64,000 nt of DNA from Narthecium ossifragum. Taxonomy: Eukaryota; Streptophyta; Magnoliopsida; Dioscoreales; Nartheciaceae. A program made the position numbers and the translations under genes. The stretch spans positions 1,932,001-1,996,000 of the forward strand of contig OY986969.1 in assembly GCA_963920575.1 (NCBI GenBank), in the 5' to 3' direction. Below are positions 10,866 to 22,887 of the stretch, piece after piece; position 1 is the stretch's first letter; each line of letters opens with the position of its first letter. A model generated the notes under the pieces. That model did no database searches and was not told the origin of the DNA. It worked only from the letters and a program-made list of their open reading frames with translations.

Positions 10866-11224
10866 TGTGCCTTGTTTAACACTCTATTGAATCACATTGG
10901 CATAATGGTGAAGGCGGCGTGATGATGAGTTTTGGACTTGGGTATCGAGCAACATTTAATGTGTGTCCCCTTTCATTGGTCGACGCCTCTGCTTCCGAGC
11001 AGTCTCGTATGCGATAGTCCCACTAGCGTCGACATCAGTTCGTCCACGTGTCATACCCGTATAACATCGTGGGTACGCTGATTGTGGCTTGCTAGACATG
11101 TGCCATGTGTCCGTCTTGACGATGGACATCCATTGGTCGATACTCGAGTATTTTCAGCCCTCGGTAACAATTATCTATATACTACTGTATTTCTTATTTT
11201 TAATGCTCTCTATCTCTCTCTATA
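10866..11224. other. Intergenic, continuation of the sequence split by the solo LTR
   Basis: No gene recognised. This is the right-hand half of the sequence that was continuous with 8549 before the LTR inserted. Confidence 0.5.
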
Positions 11225-11425
11225 TACATATATATATACTATGTGGCCCTCCGTGTCACCTGACACGCGTAATCATCACTCCCCGCTCATTCTCTTCTAA
11301 CCATCCAGTCATCATCACCCCCACGATTCCCTTTCATGTGGCTTCATCCCGATCGCATGATATATTCGAGTATAATTTGAATCATGCATTTTCAACCATA
11401 TGATTGAATGCACCCGATATCATTC
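11225..11425 (+). repeat. Dispersed repeat copy b (same family as 7115)
   Basis: It contains TATATATATACTATGTGGCC, then CCGTGTCACCTGACACG with a palindromic core, then a C-rich run and CTAACCATCC. The body GATCGCATGATATATT…CAACCATATGAT…AATGCAC is shared with the copies at 27175 and 27772. Confidence 0.6.
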
Positions 11426-11438
11426 CCACGTACACGGT

Positions 11439-11445
<7 letters not shown>

Positions 11446-11494
<49 letters not shown>
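11446..11494. repeat. (AC)n/(AT)n microsatellite
   Basis: A short CA run passes into about 20 TA dinucleotides. A second shorter TA run occurs at about 13211-13230. Confidence 0.9.
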
Positions 11495-11497
<3 letters not shown>

Positions 11498-11499
11498 TC

Positions 11500-13571
11500 A
11501 ATCAACTATTTTATTTTTGTTCAAGGGTTGCGTCTTGGTGACATGCATGTCGCCCAAGACAAGACTTGAGCTTCTCTAGAAGCGGCCCCCCACTACATAG
11601 GCATCTTCAAGAGCCTTACGTGGGCCACGCGCTAAAGTCCACTCCTCACGCCGGCCGCTGGCCGCGAAGACACCGTCCACCTTCTCTCGACCGTTCAATA
11701 ATACGATAGATGTTTTATGCTTTATTTGGTTTGTTTTTTTTTTCCCCTCTGTTTTTTTGTTTTTCTCTTGTTTAGAGCTTAAACTAGGATCAAGTTTGGA
11801 GTTGTGATACTCACTTCATTAAGAGAAACACATATTTAATGAGCGGAAAAGGCATTATATCTTGTAATTTCTCCTTTGTTTGTTACTTGCGATCCTCTCT
11901 AGCATCAAATGAGTGGTAATTAAATGAGCTCCTAAATATGCTGAACTCAAGCTCATATACCCAGCCAGCTTGATTCGAGTCATGAATCATAAGCTCAACG
12001 AACCGAGCTCTAGCTAGCACAGTCTATAAGCCGAGTTGAACACGATCCATGAGTTCTCTCAACTCGACTCGAGTTAACGTACCTATTTCGACCCGGTCGA
12101 ACTCGAGCTGAACTTAGCTCGCTCACGTTAACGTCTTGAAGCACGTACTTAATTTTCATATATTTCCCAGCCAAGGGTATTCTCGTAAGCTCGCCGCGGC
12201 GGCCGAGGAAAAGGCGGCCGGACGGGGCTCCCGTCGCCGTCCGCCGTGGTCAAAGCCTTTTTACTTGCTTACGTGAGGGGAGTATCACGTAACGGTTACA
12301 CCGTCGCTGTCGCCCTATCACCCGACAGGTCACATCAAATAGAAACACGACTTTTCAAACCCACGTCTTCCTCGCCTCTTCGATATGATATCGCGATAAA
12401 TTGGGACTCCGTCGTTCTTTGTCGTTTTCACGCACGTGACTTTGGTTTGGCCTCGCAGCAGTCTCAAGCCAGCTCTGTTCGAGTGACACGTGGCCTAACC
12501 ATGTCGCTAAACAAAAGCCTCGGATAAATAGTAATGATTATTTGAAATAATGAAAATAAAGAGAAATAATAGGTAATTTTTTATAAATGTTTGAGAATAA
12601 AGTGTGAAATAAGAAAAATATCCTCACTTTATTTGGGATAACTTTTATCCCGAGTTAACTATCACATACCAAACGGAGCGGAAAGAGTCATGTTGAATAA
12701 TATGTTTCATTAATTTACATAACTTGAAATTATATATTTTTTTGCCTGACGATTTGATCAGTTTAGAATGCCCAAACTATTTCTTTAATTTTACATTCAA
12801 TCAAATATACAATCTAATATTTTTGCCGTTCTGGTTGTGCTCAACCCGGTCAAACTATATATGCAAAATATGTCTTGGAGTGCAAATATAGAATATATGT
12901 TTTCAGGGGGGGTTTTTCACAAAATTCAGTGTAAAACGTCTTATGTGGCATGCATAAGGGATCACGTGACAGCACGCGACCCCATGCGAAGGGAGACAAA
13001 AGCCATACCCGTTAAGCAACATCTTATTCCATAAACTGAACTTAAACTATTATTATTCTCGGATAAATGACAACTAGTAACGAGGGGGTAAGGAATTACC
13101 ATCAATGCGTCACAATCCCGAAGCTTCTTCGTCCCTATTCCTTAATCCATACTACATTCCCTTGCGGCATCGATATCCCCGTCCTTATTCCAGTTCCATC
13201 CGGACCTTTGTATATATATATATATATATACTCCCATTTAATGATGAAGGGTATTTACGGTATTAATTTTATATGGGTAGCAGTCAGCGGCTGCCGGGGT
13301 GCCTTGCCGTGCCGTCGAAATCGTTGACGCCAGGCCCCCGCACGCCACGTGTCGCGTCCCACTAATTATTTGGCTAACTTCGTCTTAGTCATTAGGTTTA
13401 TAGTTAGTATATTTAGATAAGATATTCTAATCTGATTGCGTAAGAAGATGAGTAGCTGTAAGCTGGTGTTAGAGGATTCTTCGAACGATAAAACATTATT
13501 TGATATATGCCGAGGCGATGGTTGAATTTTAATAAATAAAAATATAAATACAATTTATCATGTTCATACGT
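11500..13571. other. Intergenic; GAGCT-rich block and a Tourist-like MITE relic
   Basis: No gene. 11930-12130 is dense in CGAGCT/GAGCTC words, as seen in a common class of plant MITE. About 12515-12690 ends with TATCCCGAGTTAACTATCAC and ACCAAACGGAG. This resembles the inverted phrase at 20999-21265 (CGTTTGGTACGTGGATAA…CCGAGTTAA), so both are probably one Tourist-like family. A GC-rich patch lies at 12190-12250, without a recognised protein. Confidence 0.5.
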
Positions 13572-14090
13572 AATTTTTTTTATGAGTTGAGTCAGATGGC
13601 TAAAATTTATAGACTCGATACAACATATAGGTAAGGATGGTTAACAAGTTCAAGCTAATACATTCCTGGCCCTACGACAAGCTTGAGCTACACCATCGAC
13701 TCTCGCATTTCATACTCTGAAAATATAAAGAAACAATACAGAATCGAAGAGAAGAACATGCAACCATATGCTCTTCGTCATGCCTTCTAGATCAGGGGAC
13801 CAACCACCCAATTCATTCAAAATTCGGACTGCTGATAATGAGTATGTTTCGATAATTAACCTTTTGAGACCAAGGAGCTTTGTCCTCTTCATTGCTTCTC
13901 CGCTTCAAGGATTGAGCTGATATTTATAGGCTTATTCCATGCCCATGCTTCATTTCCATCATGTGTCAAACCAACAACTCCTATGGTTGCGGTCTTTGAC
14001 AAAGGATCAACATATGCATCTATTTGGATCACAACAGCTCTGGTGTCGATGGTCTGAATAGCAGCATCGCGGGTTCATACGCAATTGGAA
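13572..14090 (-). pseudogene. 5'-truncated LINE fragment (RNase H end), decayed
   Basis: On the minus strand the first part (about 14085-13915) reads VIQIDAYVDPLSKTATIGVV…AWAWNKPI…ILEAE, the start of a plant LINE RNase H domain. After an in-frame stop near 13895 the domain goes on in another frame as KRLIIETYSLSAVRILNELG…LFDSVLFLYIFRV. It ends with TTAGCCATCTGACTCAACTCAT followed by a short A run (T run on the plus strand at about 13574). Frame breaks show that it is dead. Confidence 0.75.
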
Positions 14091-14099
14091 AACAATAAA

Positions 14100-17000
14100 A
14101 AAGAAACGTTTTGATTTGTTTGAGAACTCATCGAAGGTTTCATAGAAGACAAACTTTATTGATTCCATGATGCATTTTCTCTCATCTCCTTTATTAATCT
14201 TTGAACCTTATATTTATGTTGGAGGGTCCCAAACACCATCTTAGAATAAGTAAAAGCAAATGCATGAAAAGAAATAAAAAAAAAAAGGCAGTGGGGAAAT
14301 GCTTGGATACATTAATTTGACACCACCATTAGCTGCTATACATATACCTTATTCCTCTCTTATCCTATATTTAAGCTAAAGTGCCGTATCCTAAAGCTCC
14401 ACTAGGGAGCTTTAAAGTGTCAAATGGTCAACTGAAGTGGTCAAGTAAAAGCTCACATTCTTTTGATGAAAGCTTTGAAGATGAAAAGAGAAGACGAAAG
14501 GAACCTCCAGCTGATAGTGTGATGTATTCCATTAGGTCATCACTAACACGCTTGGATACATTTTTTCCTTTTTTATTTTAGAAAAATTAAGTCTTTGAAC
14601 TACAATGTTCTCGATCGATCTTCACACACATGAGATTTCCAACGGACATGTGAGATAAGAATCAAGCAGATTTATTAAGAAATAAGTGGGTCTTGTTTTA
14701 TGTAAACCATCTTAAATCTAGTCAAAAATTGAAGAGAGCCAATTGGTAGTTAATAGATGACAATTAATCAATGAAATCACTAATTTCAAATTAAATTTAA
14801 AAAAATGTTAGAAAAGTCATATCACCTATGCATTGATTTCTTTTTTTTTTTTAGTTGAGTTTTTAATACTGATTTAAAAATAAAAATTATAAATTCATAA
14901 TGTATAATTAAAATTCTCTTCGTAAAAATTCCAGTGTAACATACATGTTGAAAGAGAGTTCACACATGTCAACCCGTGAAGAGAAGTGGAGTCACTCAGA
15001 ACCAAACTCAACCTACCAAAATGCCGGCAATTCTGGACGGCCCAAGCCCCCCGGATCAGACAAAGCAAACTCCAAGAGTTAGGAATATGTCTCAGTTGTC
15101 GCTCCGCGTTCAGACTTTAGAAAACGATAGACGATTAGACGCTTAATCACGGTCGTCACGATCGACCGCCACTCTTGTTCATGATTTCTATTTTATTAAA
15201 GACGTGACAACAAGGCGGTGCCTGCCAAGTTATGCTTACCCTTAATCTTTTGTAACCACTAACTACTAGCTTTGTATTTCCTAACTAAAATCATTAATTA
15301 TTATCCCAACAGTTGGGAGTAAGTTCTCGTCTACCTAATTTGCTCACGCTTATTAAGTAAGTACTAATCCCATAATTCTGGAGGTGTCTAGCATGTGTAT
15401 GGTCATCTAATGATGTGATTAATACTTAACCTATATATCCTCTCAATGTTATATTTTTGAGGTGCGTTTGGCAACTCGGAATCTGACGAATGAGCTGAAT
15501 GAGATGAATGAGGAATGAGCTGAATCTGGTGATTCTATGAATTCTAGTTCTGTTGTTTGGTTGGTATGTATGGAATGAGTTGAATCTGTTAATTCTAGCG
15601 TTTTGTTTGTTTAGTATGAATGAGCTGGATCCGCTAATTCCATGGATCCTAGTGTTTGGTTCATAATGATGTGATTAATATTTGTTAAATTAGCTATATC
15701 TTCTTGTTTAAAAAGTATAATTTTTTTGTGATCCATTATAACCAATCATTAAAGAACACTCCTTTGATGAACTTTTTAATGAAATTTTCGTGAGCTTTAC
15801 TTGGATGAAACCTTAATATAGCCAATTTAAAGTATACACGGTTGTTGATCCATCTCCTTCGTTATCCTTAAAGCGTGTCACACCGCCCATTGTTTCATTA
15901 ACATTGTTTGATGATTAGATGATGTACTCGAACAAAATCGCAGCATCATAGTTTCTAGAATAACATGTCACATGTATGTCTATAAGTGATCTAGTGCTCA
16001 AAAGTTCTTCTTGTATTTCTTTTTCCTCTTTAAATTAATTTATTAGAGGACAATTATTGAACTCGACCATTGTTTAATAAGTATCAAGCAGCTGATGGTA
16101 ATTTAAAATATAAATAGATGTCCACACTTCAAAACGCTATTAATTATCGTTTGTTTATGTTGCAATCGTCCAGCCTTCTGGCTCATTTTTTCAAAAAAAA
16201 AAAAACGTATTTACTAGTCATCCCACCACCATAATTTAATTAGCACCATACGTAATGAGCAATTATCAAGATTGTTAGATATATGATGTGGACTCAATAA
16301 ACTTATTTTTCTTTACGCCTCTAATTAATATAGATTTCACCTGAATCCATAATTAAGAGTAGTCATAATCACATATGAAGTTAGGATCTTTGGCTTCACG
16401 ATCCTTATTCAAGCGATCCAAATCAGTCGGAACGATGGTTCATTTATTTTTCCTTGGACGGCATTTTTATTTATCAAAATGTCATGTCCCTCAACTCTCA
16501 CATGTGATCTGATCTGATTTGTCCCCACATGAACACTTTCCAATAATTATATTCACTATAGAAATATATTTATCCAAATCATTAGAAAACACTCACTAAA
16601 CCTAAAATGGGCTCTAATTAAGATCAAATGAGTGAAACCCAATTAGGAATTTGTTCCACAATTAATTTAGTTCATTGTGGACCCCAAATAGGGGATTAAA
16701 AGGTTTTTAAGGGGTGAAACTAAACAAACGGCGGTTTAGTGAGTTTGACCGGAAATTATACCTGGAGTTTGTTAAGCAGTTAAGTATGCCTTTGTTTGGG
16801 TCTAATAACGGTTTAAGTCGTAACTGAAGTTAGTTGCTCTATAACCATAACTCTTAACCGTTTCCCTCCAAAACTAATACCCAAAAATCCCAAATTTTAA
16901 TTAACTGTCTTCCCTTGACTTCAGTTTCTTGCTCCAAAACTACCTTCAACTTAAAAACTTAAATTCAAAAAAAAAGGTTTTTGCAAAGAGCCCCTTATCA

Positions 17001-17520
17001 ATTATTTCATTTCACATTAAGTCCTTTTTTTTCTTTCTTTTTTTTGGGTAGAAGTAAAGGATTCAAGGCATGTATGGTTTGTCACATCAAGTCTCAGTGT
17101 GACTTTTACAAAATAACACATTAGTTTTGATTCGTCTAACTAAGGCTGAAAAAAAAAACACTCCCATGCAAACCTAGGGTTGTATCATCATGTGATTTGA
17201 TTAGACATATGATGTAGCATTAGGAGATGGTCTGATATAAATTGATCTAGCGTCAAAGCACAAGTACTTTTGCGAGGTCACTCCCATGTATAGTATGGAA
17301 TATGTATTTGGGCTCTCAAAGTGGTGATTTTCTTAATCTTTTGAATTGATCTTATAAGAGCCACATCAGTCGAGGAGTTTTAAATTCAATTCATCCTCTC
17401 ATAAAACTTGTATGACATGGATCAAAATGGTTTATGTTATATATCACTACGCTAAATCACTCTTTCGACTACTAGAATGGGAAAGCCGGTGGCTGCTAAT
17501 TCAGTACTTAAAGCATAAAT
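14100..17520. other. Intergenic AT-rich region, MITE-like relics
   Basis: No gene could be supported. A 66-codon frame at 14381-14581 (…SSKSSHSFDESFEDEKRRRK…) has protein-like composition, but I do not recognise it and see no flanking exons. About 15460-15665 has repeated GAATGAGCTGAATC phrases starting after GTGCGTTTGGCAACTC, a likely MITE relic. 16770-16915 has TTTGTTTGGGTCTAATAAC facing TTAGTTTTGGAGGGAAACGG in inverted sense. Confidence 0.45.
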
Positions 17521-17522
17521 GA

Positions 17523-17880
17523 TTGTTGTTTTTGAAGTCGAGTCAAGCTCGACAACGAGGAGCGAAGACTTGTGTCGTTGAATCATATAGTCAATGGGTG
17601 GCGGAGATCCTCAATGGATGCAGGTCTTGGTCGCCTGAAGTGGGTTCTCGGGTTAGGGAGATTTGGACCGAGGTCTTGAAGTTGGGATCATTCGTGTTTA
17701 TATATGTTCTGAGGTCTAGTAATCAGAAAGTAGACATGGTTGCTTGTTGGTCTAGGGAGTCTAATTCTGTTTTTGTCCGGTCCCTGGAGGGTGCTCATGG
17801 CTCTCTTTTATGAGACTGATGTAAGTGGAGTTTTTTTTCTTAATCTAGCCTAACGGCTCAATTCATACAAAAAAACAAAA
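17523..17880 (+). pseudogene. LINE 3' fragment (RNase H end) with A-rich tail
   Basis: The open frame reads GAKTCVVESYSQWVAEILNG, then LGSFVFIYVLRSSNQKVDMV and ACWSRESNS. This is the C-terminal half of a plant LINE RNase H domain and ends at 17813. The tail is CTAGCCTAACGGCTCAATTCAT followed by ACAAAAAAACAAAA. The AGCC…GGCT pair can form a small hairpin found also in the other LINE copies here. Everything upstream (endonuclease, reverse transcriptase) is absent. Confidence 0.75.
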
Positions 17881-18188
17881 CTACTAAAAACAATTTTTTT
17901 AAAAAAGAACGAAATAAAGGACAACCCTGTAGGACCTATGTGAGGAAACAAAAATGTACGAGGGGCTATCTGCAAAATACTAAAGCCATAAAAAACACTA
18001 ATAAAAGCGGGAGCAATAAATTTTGAGTTAAAGCGTAGGAGAGGTTTCCTTCGCACAAAGCAACACGCACCCGACCGGTCAACCCCGTTTGACCGCTCGT
18101 TAACCCCGTAATAACCCTCCCAGACGGAGGGCAAAATGGTCATTCTTTCAGCCCCAACTCCTCTTCCTCTCTGGCTCCATTCCACCAT

Positions 18189-18291
18189 GTCCATATATAT
18201 ACGCACCTATAAAGCCCTCTCTCTCACGCCTATCTGTATCTCTATCTCTCGATCTTCACCTCTCTCTCTCTCTCTCTCTCTATCTACTGAC
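18189..18291 (+). promoter_or_regulatory. Core promoter and CT-rich leader of the F-box/MYND gene
   Basis: TATAAAG at 18208-18214 (and TATATATA at about 18194) lies about 80 bp before the start codon. A (CT)n leader at about 18262-18281 precedes the ATG at 18292. Such CT-rich leaders are usual in plant 5' UTRs. The TATA assignment is by position only. Confidence 0.45.
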
Positions 18292-20154
18292 ATGAGAACG
18301 AGAGGTGGCTCTTGCTATCCTAGTGCCCAAGCCATGTTGGAGATAAGGGGAGAAGAGAGGTGCTACAAGGGGAAGAGAAGACGAGAAACAACGAGCCTCG
18401 TCTGTCGGAAACGGCCTCGGGGGCCGCCGGAGGAGTCGCCGGACTTCTTCGATGGGCTCCCGGACGACCTCGTTGTTTGCATCCTTTCCAATCTTAGCTC
18501 CTCGGCCGCCTGCCCTTCGGATCTCATCAACATCCTTCTAACGTATGCTATTTTGTTGCAATTTCTATGTGGATTGGGAGTTTGATTTTGGGTTCTGATG
18601 AGGAAGATGGGATTTTTATGTGTTTAGATGCAAGAGGTTTAATGGGTTGGTGTTGAATCCGATGGTGGTTTCCAAGGCGTCGACGAGATCCTTCGCCGTG
18701 AGGGCTAAGAATTGGTGCGACTCTGCTCACCGGTTTCTCAAGCTCTGCGCCGATGCCGGAAACATCGAGGCCTGCTATACTCTCGGCATGGTTTGTTCCC
18801 TTCCCCTGTTCCGATATTTCTAGGTTAGAATTCTTGAAGAATAAAAGAGGTGAAAAAATCGTTTTTTTTTTACGATTTTGCTGGTGTTTTTGCGTTTAAT
18901 TTTGTTTTGTTTTGTTCCGAGTGTGAAAAGGAGAAAACTTTGTTTAAATGGGTTGCTTACCACTGATTTTGTAGTGATTTTTGGGTTTTTTTTTTTTGGC
19001 AAGGAAGCTATGTTGAGTTGGTAAAAAATCGAATTTCTTGGACGAAATTTTCTTTTCAGCGGATTTTGGGGGAGAAGAAGATATGTGGATCTCATGGGTG
19101 TTTTCAAAATTGAATCTTTGATGGTTTCAGTTAGATTTTGGGGGAAACAAGGAACTGGGATCAACTATTTTTTAATGTTTTTTCTCCGTTTATCTTTTTA
19201 AAAAGAGACCTGAGATAGTGTCCGAAACGCGAACCTCTGAAAAGAGAGAGTATGTCTGGTCTGGATGATCCATGGATGCAGTTTATAAATTGACTGTGAA
19301 AAAATTTGGATTTTTCGTGGGTTTTTTGAAGGATTTTCAAAAAAATGGGAGTCGTATGAAAAGCTCAATTTTTCTTCTCCAAATTATAGAGAATTCTTGT
19401 CCCTAAACCTCTTTTATATTCTGGCCAACAGATCCGCTTCTACTGCTTGGGGAACCGCGGGAGTGGCGCGGCCCTGATGGCCCGGGCGGCGCTGGGCTCG
19501 CACGCTGCAGCCCTCTACTCCCTCGCCGTGATCCAGTTCAACGGCAGCGGGGGCTCCAAGTCCGACCGGGACCTCAGAGCCGGCGCCGCCCTCTGCGCCC
19601 GCGCCGCCCTCCTCGGCCACGTCGACGCCCTCCGCGAGCTCGGCCACTGTCTCCAGGACGGCTACGGCCTCCGCCGAAACGTCCCCGAGGGCCGCCGCTT
19701 CCTCCTCCACGCCAACGCCCGCGAGCTCGCCCTCTCACTCCCCTCATCCGCCACGTGGCGCAACCAGATCCCCTCGTCGGGTCTGGGGTGCCCTCTGCTG
19801 AGTGACTTCGGTTGGCCGGTGCCGGCGCCGGAGCCGCACCCGGCGAACCGGTTCATGTCGGAGTGGTTCCGGTCCAGGTGGGCCGAGCCGAGCGGGCCGG
19901 ACCAGGACGGGTTAAGGATGTGCTCTCACGTCGGGTGCGGTCGGCCGGAGACGCGGCGGCACGAGTTCAGAAGGTGTTCCGTTTGCGGTCTGGTGAACTA
20001 CTGCTCTCGGGCCTGTCAGGCCTTGGACTGGAAACTGGCCCACAAGGCCCAGTGCCGGCCCATGGAACGGTGGCTCATCGACCCGGCTAATGCCGCCGCT
20101 GCAGCCCCTCCACCACCACCGGCGCATGGTGGTGCTGCCGCCGGAATGGCATAG
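18292..20154 (+). CDS. F-box protein with C-terminal MYND zinc finger
   Basis: Exons 18292-18542, 18628-18790 and 19432-20154 join in frame with GT-AG introns to give 378 residues. Residues about 51-95 are an F-box (DFFDGLPDDLVVCILSNL…CKRF), the part that binds SKP1 in an SCF ubiquitin ligase. Residues about 105-230 are alanine-rich helical repeats like Sel1/TPR (…AALGSHAAALYSLAVIQFNG…; …GHVDALRELGHCLQDGYG…). Residues about 302-346 are a MYND finger, with CSHVGC, CSVCG and YCSRACQ then H and C giving the full zinc ligand set. This order is the plant family of Arabidopsis At1g67340 and At5g50450. The last exon is far richer in GC than the introns. The protein ends with a proline/alanine tail. 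The substrate is unknown. The start was chosen because it is the first ATG after the CT leader and TATA box. An upstream in-frame ATG at 18136 would precede the TATA box. Confidence 0.93.
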
Positions 20155-22049
20155 AGTGAGTGAGTGAGTGCGTGAGTGAGTAGAGAGGGAGAGAGAGGAG
20201 AGAGAGGATGCTGTACCTTACGTTTTGTATAGTAGAAGAGCAGATAACAATGTAGTTAATTTGTAGTTTACCTCGTAATGTCTAGTTGTTTCTTAATATT
20301 TGGTAAATTGGTCACCCATAAGTTTTAGGGTTTAGTGTTGTGCATATACGGTGTCTTGTATTCTGTCACAAGCTCAAACACTCATTTTGCTTTTGAATTC
20401 GACCCGGATAAGGTTATGTTCATGTCAAATAAAACACCCAATCGTAAATAAATCTCCATCTCAAACTTCTAGTTAATTAAAGGTATGATAGGAGAAACCA
20501 TGACACTTGATCAGAACCTCATTTGTAACATATGATTCCCTTTAAATGAAATAGAACGGTAATAGGTGTGGTAACCTTCATCCTTAAAACGCATGGCTTG
20601 CACTGGAAGAAATTTCAAGTGTGTGGTCGTAAATTAATGGAATATGGAAGTGGCATAAGATCTTTTCCCCATCGGATTTGCTCATGGAATCCTTTTCGAA
20701 TCGCCTCCAGCATGAAGCAATAGAGCATGGTTTCCTGCCAAGAAGCCTCCATTGTTGACAAGCCCTCGTGATCTCTAGACCCACCATTTGTTGTTGTTGA
20801 TAACATGCCGCTCTTCTCTTCAGTTTGTTCCTGACAAAGACACACATCCTTGAATGCCCTAGCCAAAAGAGTGGTCCCAGAGCAATCCATTAATAAGTCA
20901 CGGAGTTTTGCCTACATTTTTGAATGACCAGATAGATGGCAAAAACAAAAAAATCAATCAGAAAATCTTCAAACTTTCACGTGTAATCTTTCCCTAATGT
21001 CTCGTTTGGTACGTGGATAATTTTATTCCGAGTTAAGGGATTTTATTCTAGATTTTGAGAATAACTTTGTAATGATTAGTTGAAATAAGAAAAAAATAAT
21101 ATGGAGAATGAGAATAACTTTATAATGATTACTTGGAATAAAAAAAAAATATGTTTGAGAATAAAATGTGAAATAAATAATAGATTTGAGAATATTCACT
21201 CTTTAATCCGGGTTAAAGGTTATTCCTGAAATACTATTCCCGTATCAATGATTCCGAACTTTAGAAAAAGCAAAAACTTGGACAAAAATGATCCATAGAT
21301 TCGACAGTAGTTTGAGCGATAACTCTGACTTTATGATAAAAGACGGTCTGTGAAAAGTTTTATCACTCCACAAGCAATCATCACTTTTCTGTAGATTCTA
21401 ACCGGAACAAGTAGCATCATGGTAATGGGGTCAACGATGAATCGTTATCCATTTGCCAGAGATCGATCTGAACAAAGCAAGGAAGCTCCTATGTTGATAT
21501 AAAATCTACTGCAAAACTTCGACGTTGCGGGCGTGCAAATTCTGAAGAAAACATAAAAGTTATATATCAGGGTTTTTATAAGAAAGACTAAAAGCTACAA
21601 AAAATTCAAATGGAGGAGTATATATAGAAACATAGCAATCAATTTAGAATATTGATAACGGAGGCAGAAAAATAACAACCTGACAGGGATATCGAGGGGC
21701 GGCGACGCCATCGACAACTGAAGAAGAGGCCCGGAGATACTGGAAGGATTTTGATGGAAAAGTATTGAAAAGAGGCGAGGGGGATTTTGCATACTATACC
21801 CCCATGAAACCATCATATTATTATATACTATTCTTATACAACAACTAACTCCCATGGGAAGAAGGAGTTCAAAACTATACATAACATGGATAAAGATAAG
21901 AAAACAACAAGGTCTAGTCTTCTAATCTATCATGATATGTATGAGAATAAGTTGGGCAATCTGTTAAAACTGATTCATATTTATCTTCTCTAACGAAGGA
22001 AGAAGAAGGGACGGTGGGAGTGTGCCGATGCGTCTTGATCGATACTCAG
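20155..22049. other. 3' flank of the F-box gene and intergenic sequence
   Basis: A (GAGT)n/(GA)n run at about 20155-20207 probably belongs to the 3' UTR. 20999-21265 is a Tourist-like MITE relic (CGTTTGGTACGTGGATAA…CCGAGTTAA). Minus-strand open frames of about 90 codons at 20584-20890 and 21595-21882 match nothing I know and show no splice context. Confidence 0.5.
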
Positions 22050-22683
22050 AATGACGTGGTATTGGGAGAGACGTGATATAGCTGGGCTCACAGTTGGCAG
22101 GGTAGTAGCACGGACTGTGGTGGAGAGCGATGGGTCGATTGCGAGTTTGGGCATGGATTGCGACTTCCCTTGAACTAAGACTTAGGCGTCATAGTATATT
22201 GTTTATTTATGTTTGTGATTAGTTAGTTTACTTGTGTGTCGTTAGTTAGTCACCTACTTAGCTTTTGCTCATCACTACTCGGGATGCGTTTGCAGATCCA
22301 CTTTCTTTTGCAGGTCCATTAGGTGATGACGTCCGAGCTTGAGGTCGTTGGAGGATTTATCATTGACTTCAGTTTAGCAATTTTCATTTAAGTTTTTGGA
22401 GATTGTATTGATGTTGGGATTATTGAGATTAATTAATAATTTGGTTCATGTATTCCGATTCAGATATTGTAATTAAACATTCGAATTCTGTATTTGGATT
22501 AATTTGATTCATGTTATTGAAATCAGAAGTTTGTAATAAATCATTGGATTATTCTGTAATGAATTGATGCATATGACATCGAGCAGGTTGTTGATTTAAA
22601 TTGTGATTATATGTAGGGATCATCCGAAGGGATGAATATAGTGAATTTATAATCAGTTTAAGTTGTGATGTGTGAGAACATGT

Positions 22684-22799
22684 TTTTTTTTTTGAGAAAT
22701 TGAGCCGGAGCTATAGCCTTAGAGGCTTACAGGGAACTTAACTCTCTCACCCGGGCAGCCCGAGCTAGCTCGTCTGCCCTTACATTCCACCCTCTCAGT
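22684..22799 (-). mobile_element. Very short 5'-truncated LINE insertion with 16-bp target duplication
   Basis: On the minus strand it reads RGWNVRADELARAARVREL…stop, the last residues of a plant LINE RNase H domain. Then come a 3' UTR with AAGCCTCTAAGGCT and a poly-A (T run at 22684-22692 on the plus strand). The 16-bp sequence ATGTGTGAGAACATGT flanks it at 22668-22683 and 22800-22815 without mismatch. Truncation to about 116 bp and a perfect duplication are the marks of target-primed reverse transcription and suggest a fairly recent event. Confidence 0.88.
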
Positions 22800-22887
22800 A
22801 TGTGTGAGAACATGTTGATTATATTGTATTAGTGCAGAACACACTTTTCTCGCATCCCTTGATCGGGATTGGTATATCCTAGGGCGG

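Noticed and set aside
14381..14581. Possible exon …SSKSSHSFDESFEDEKRRRK…
   Set aside because: The composition is protein-like, but there is no known family, no convincing neighbours and no conserved domain; too weak to annotate as a gene.
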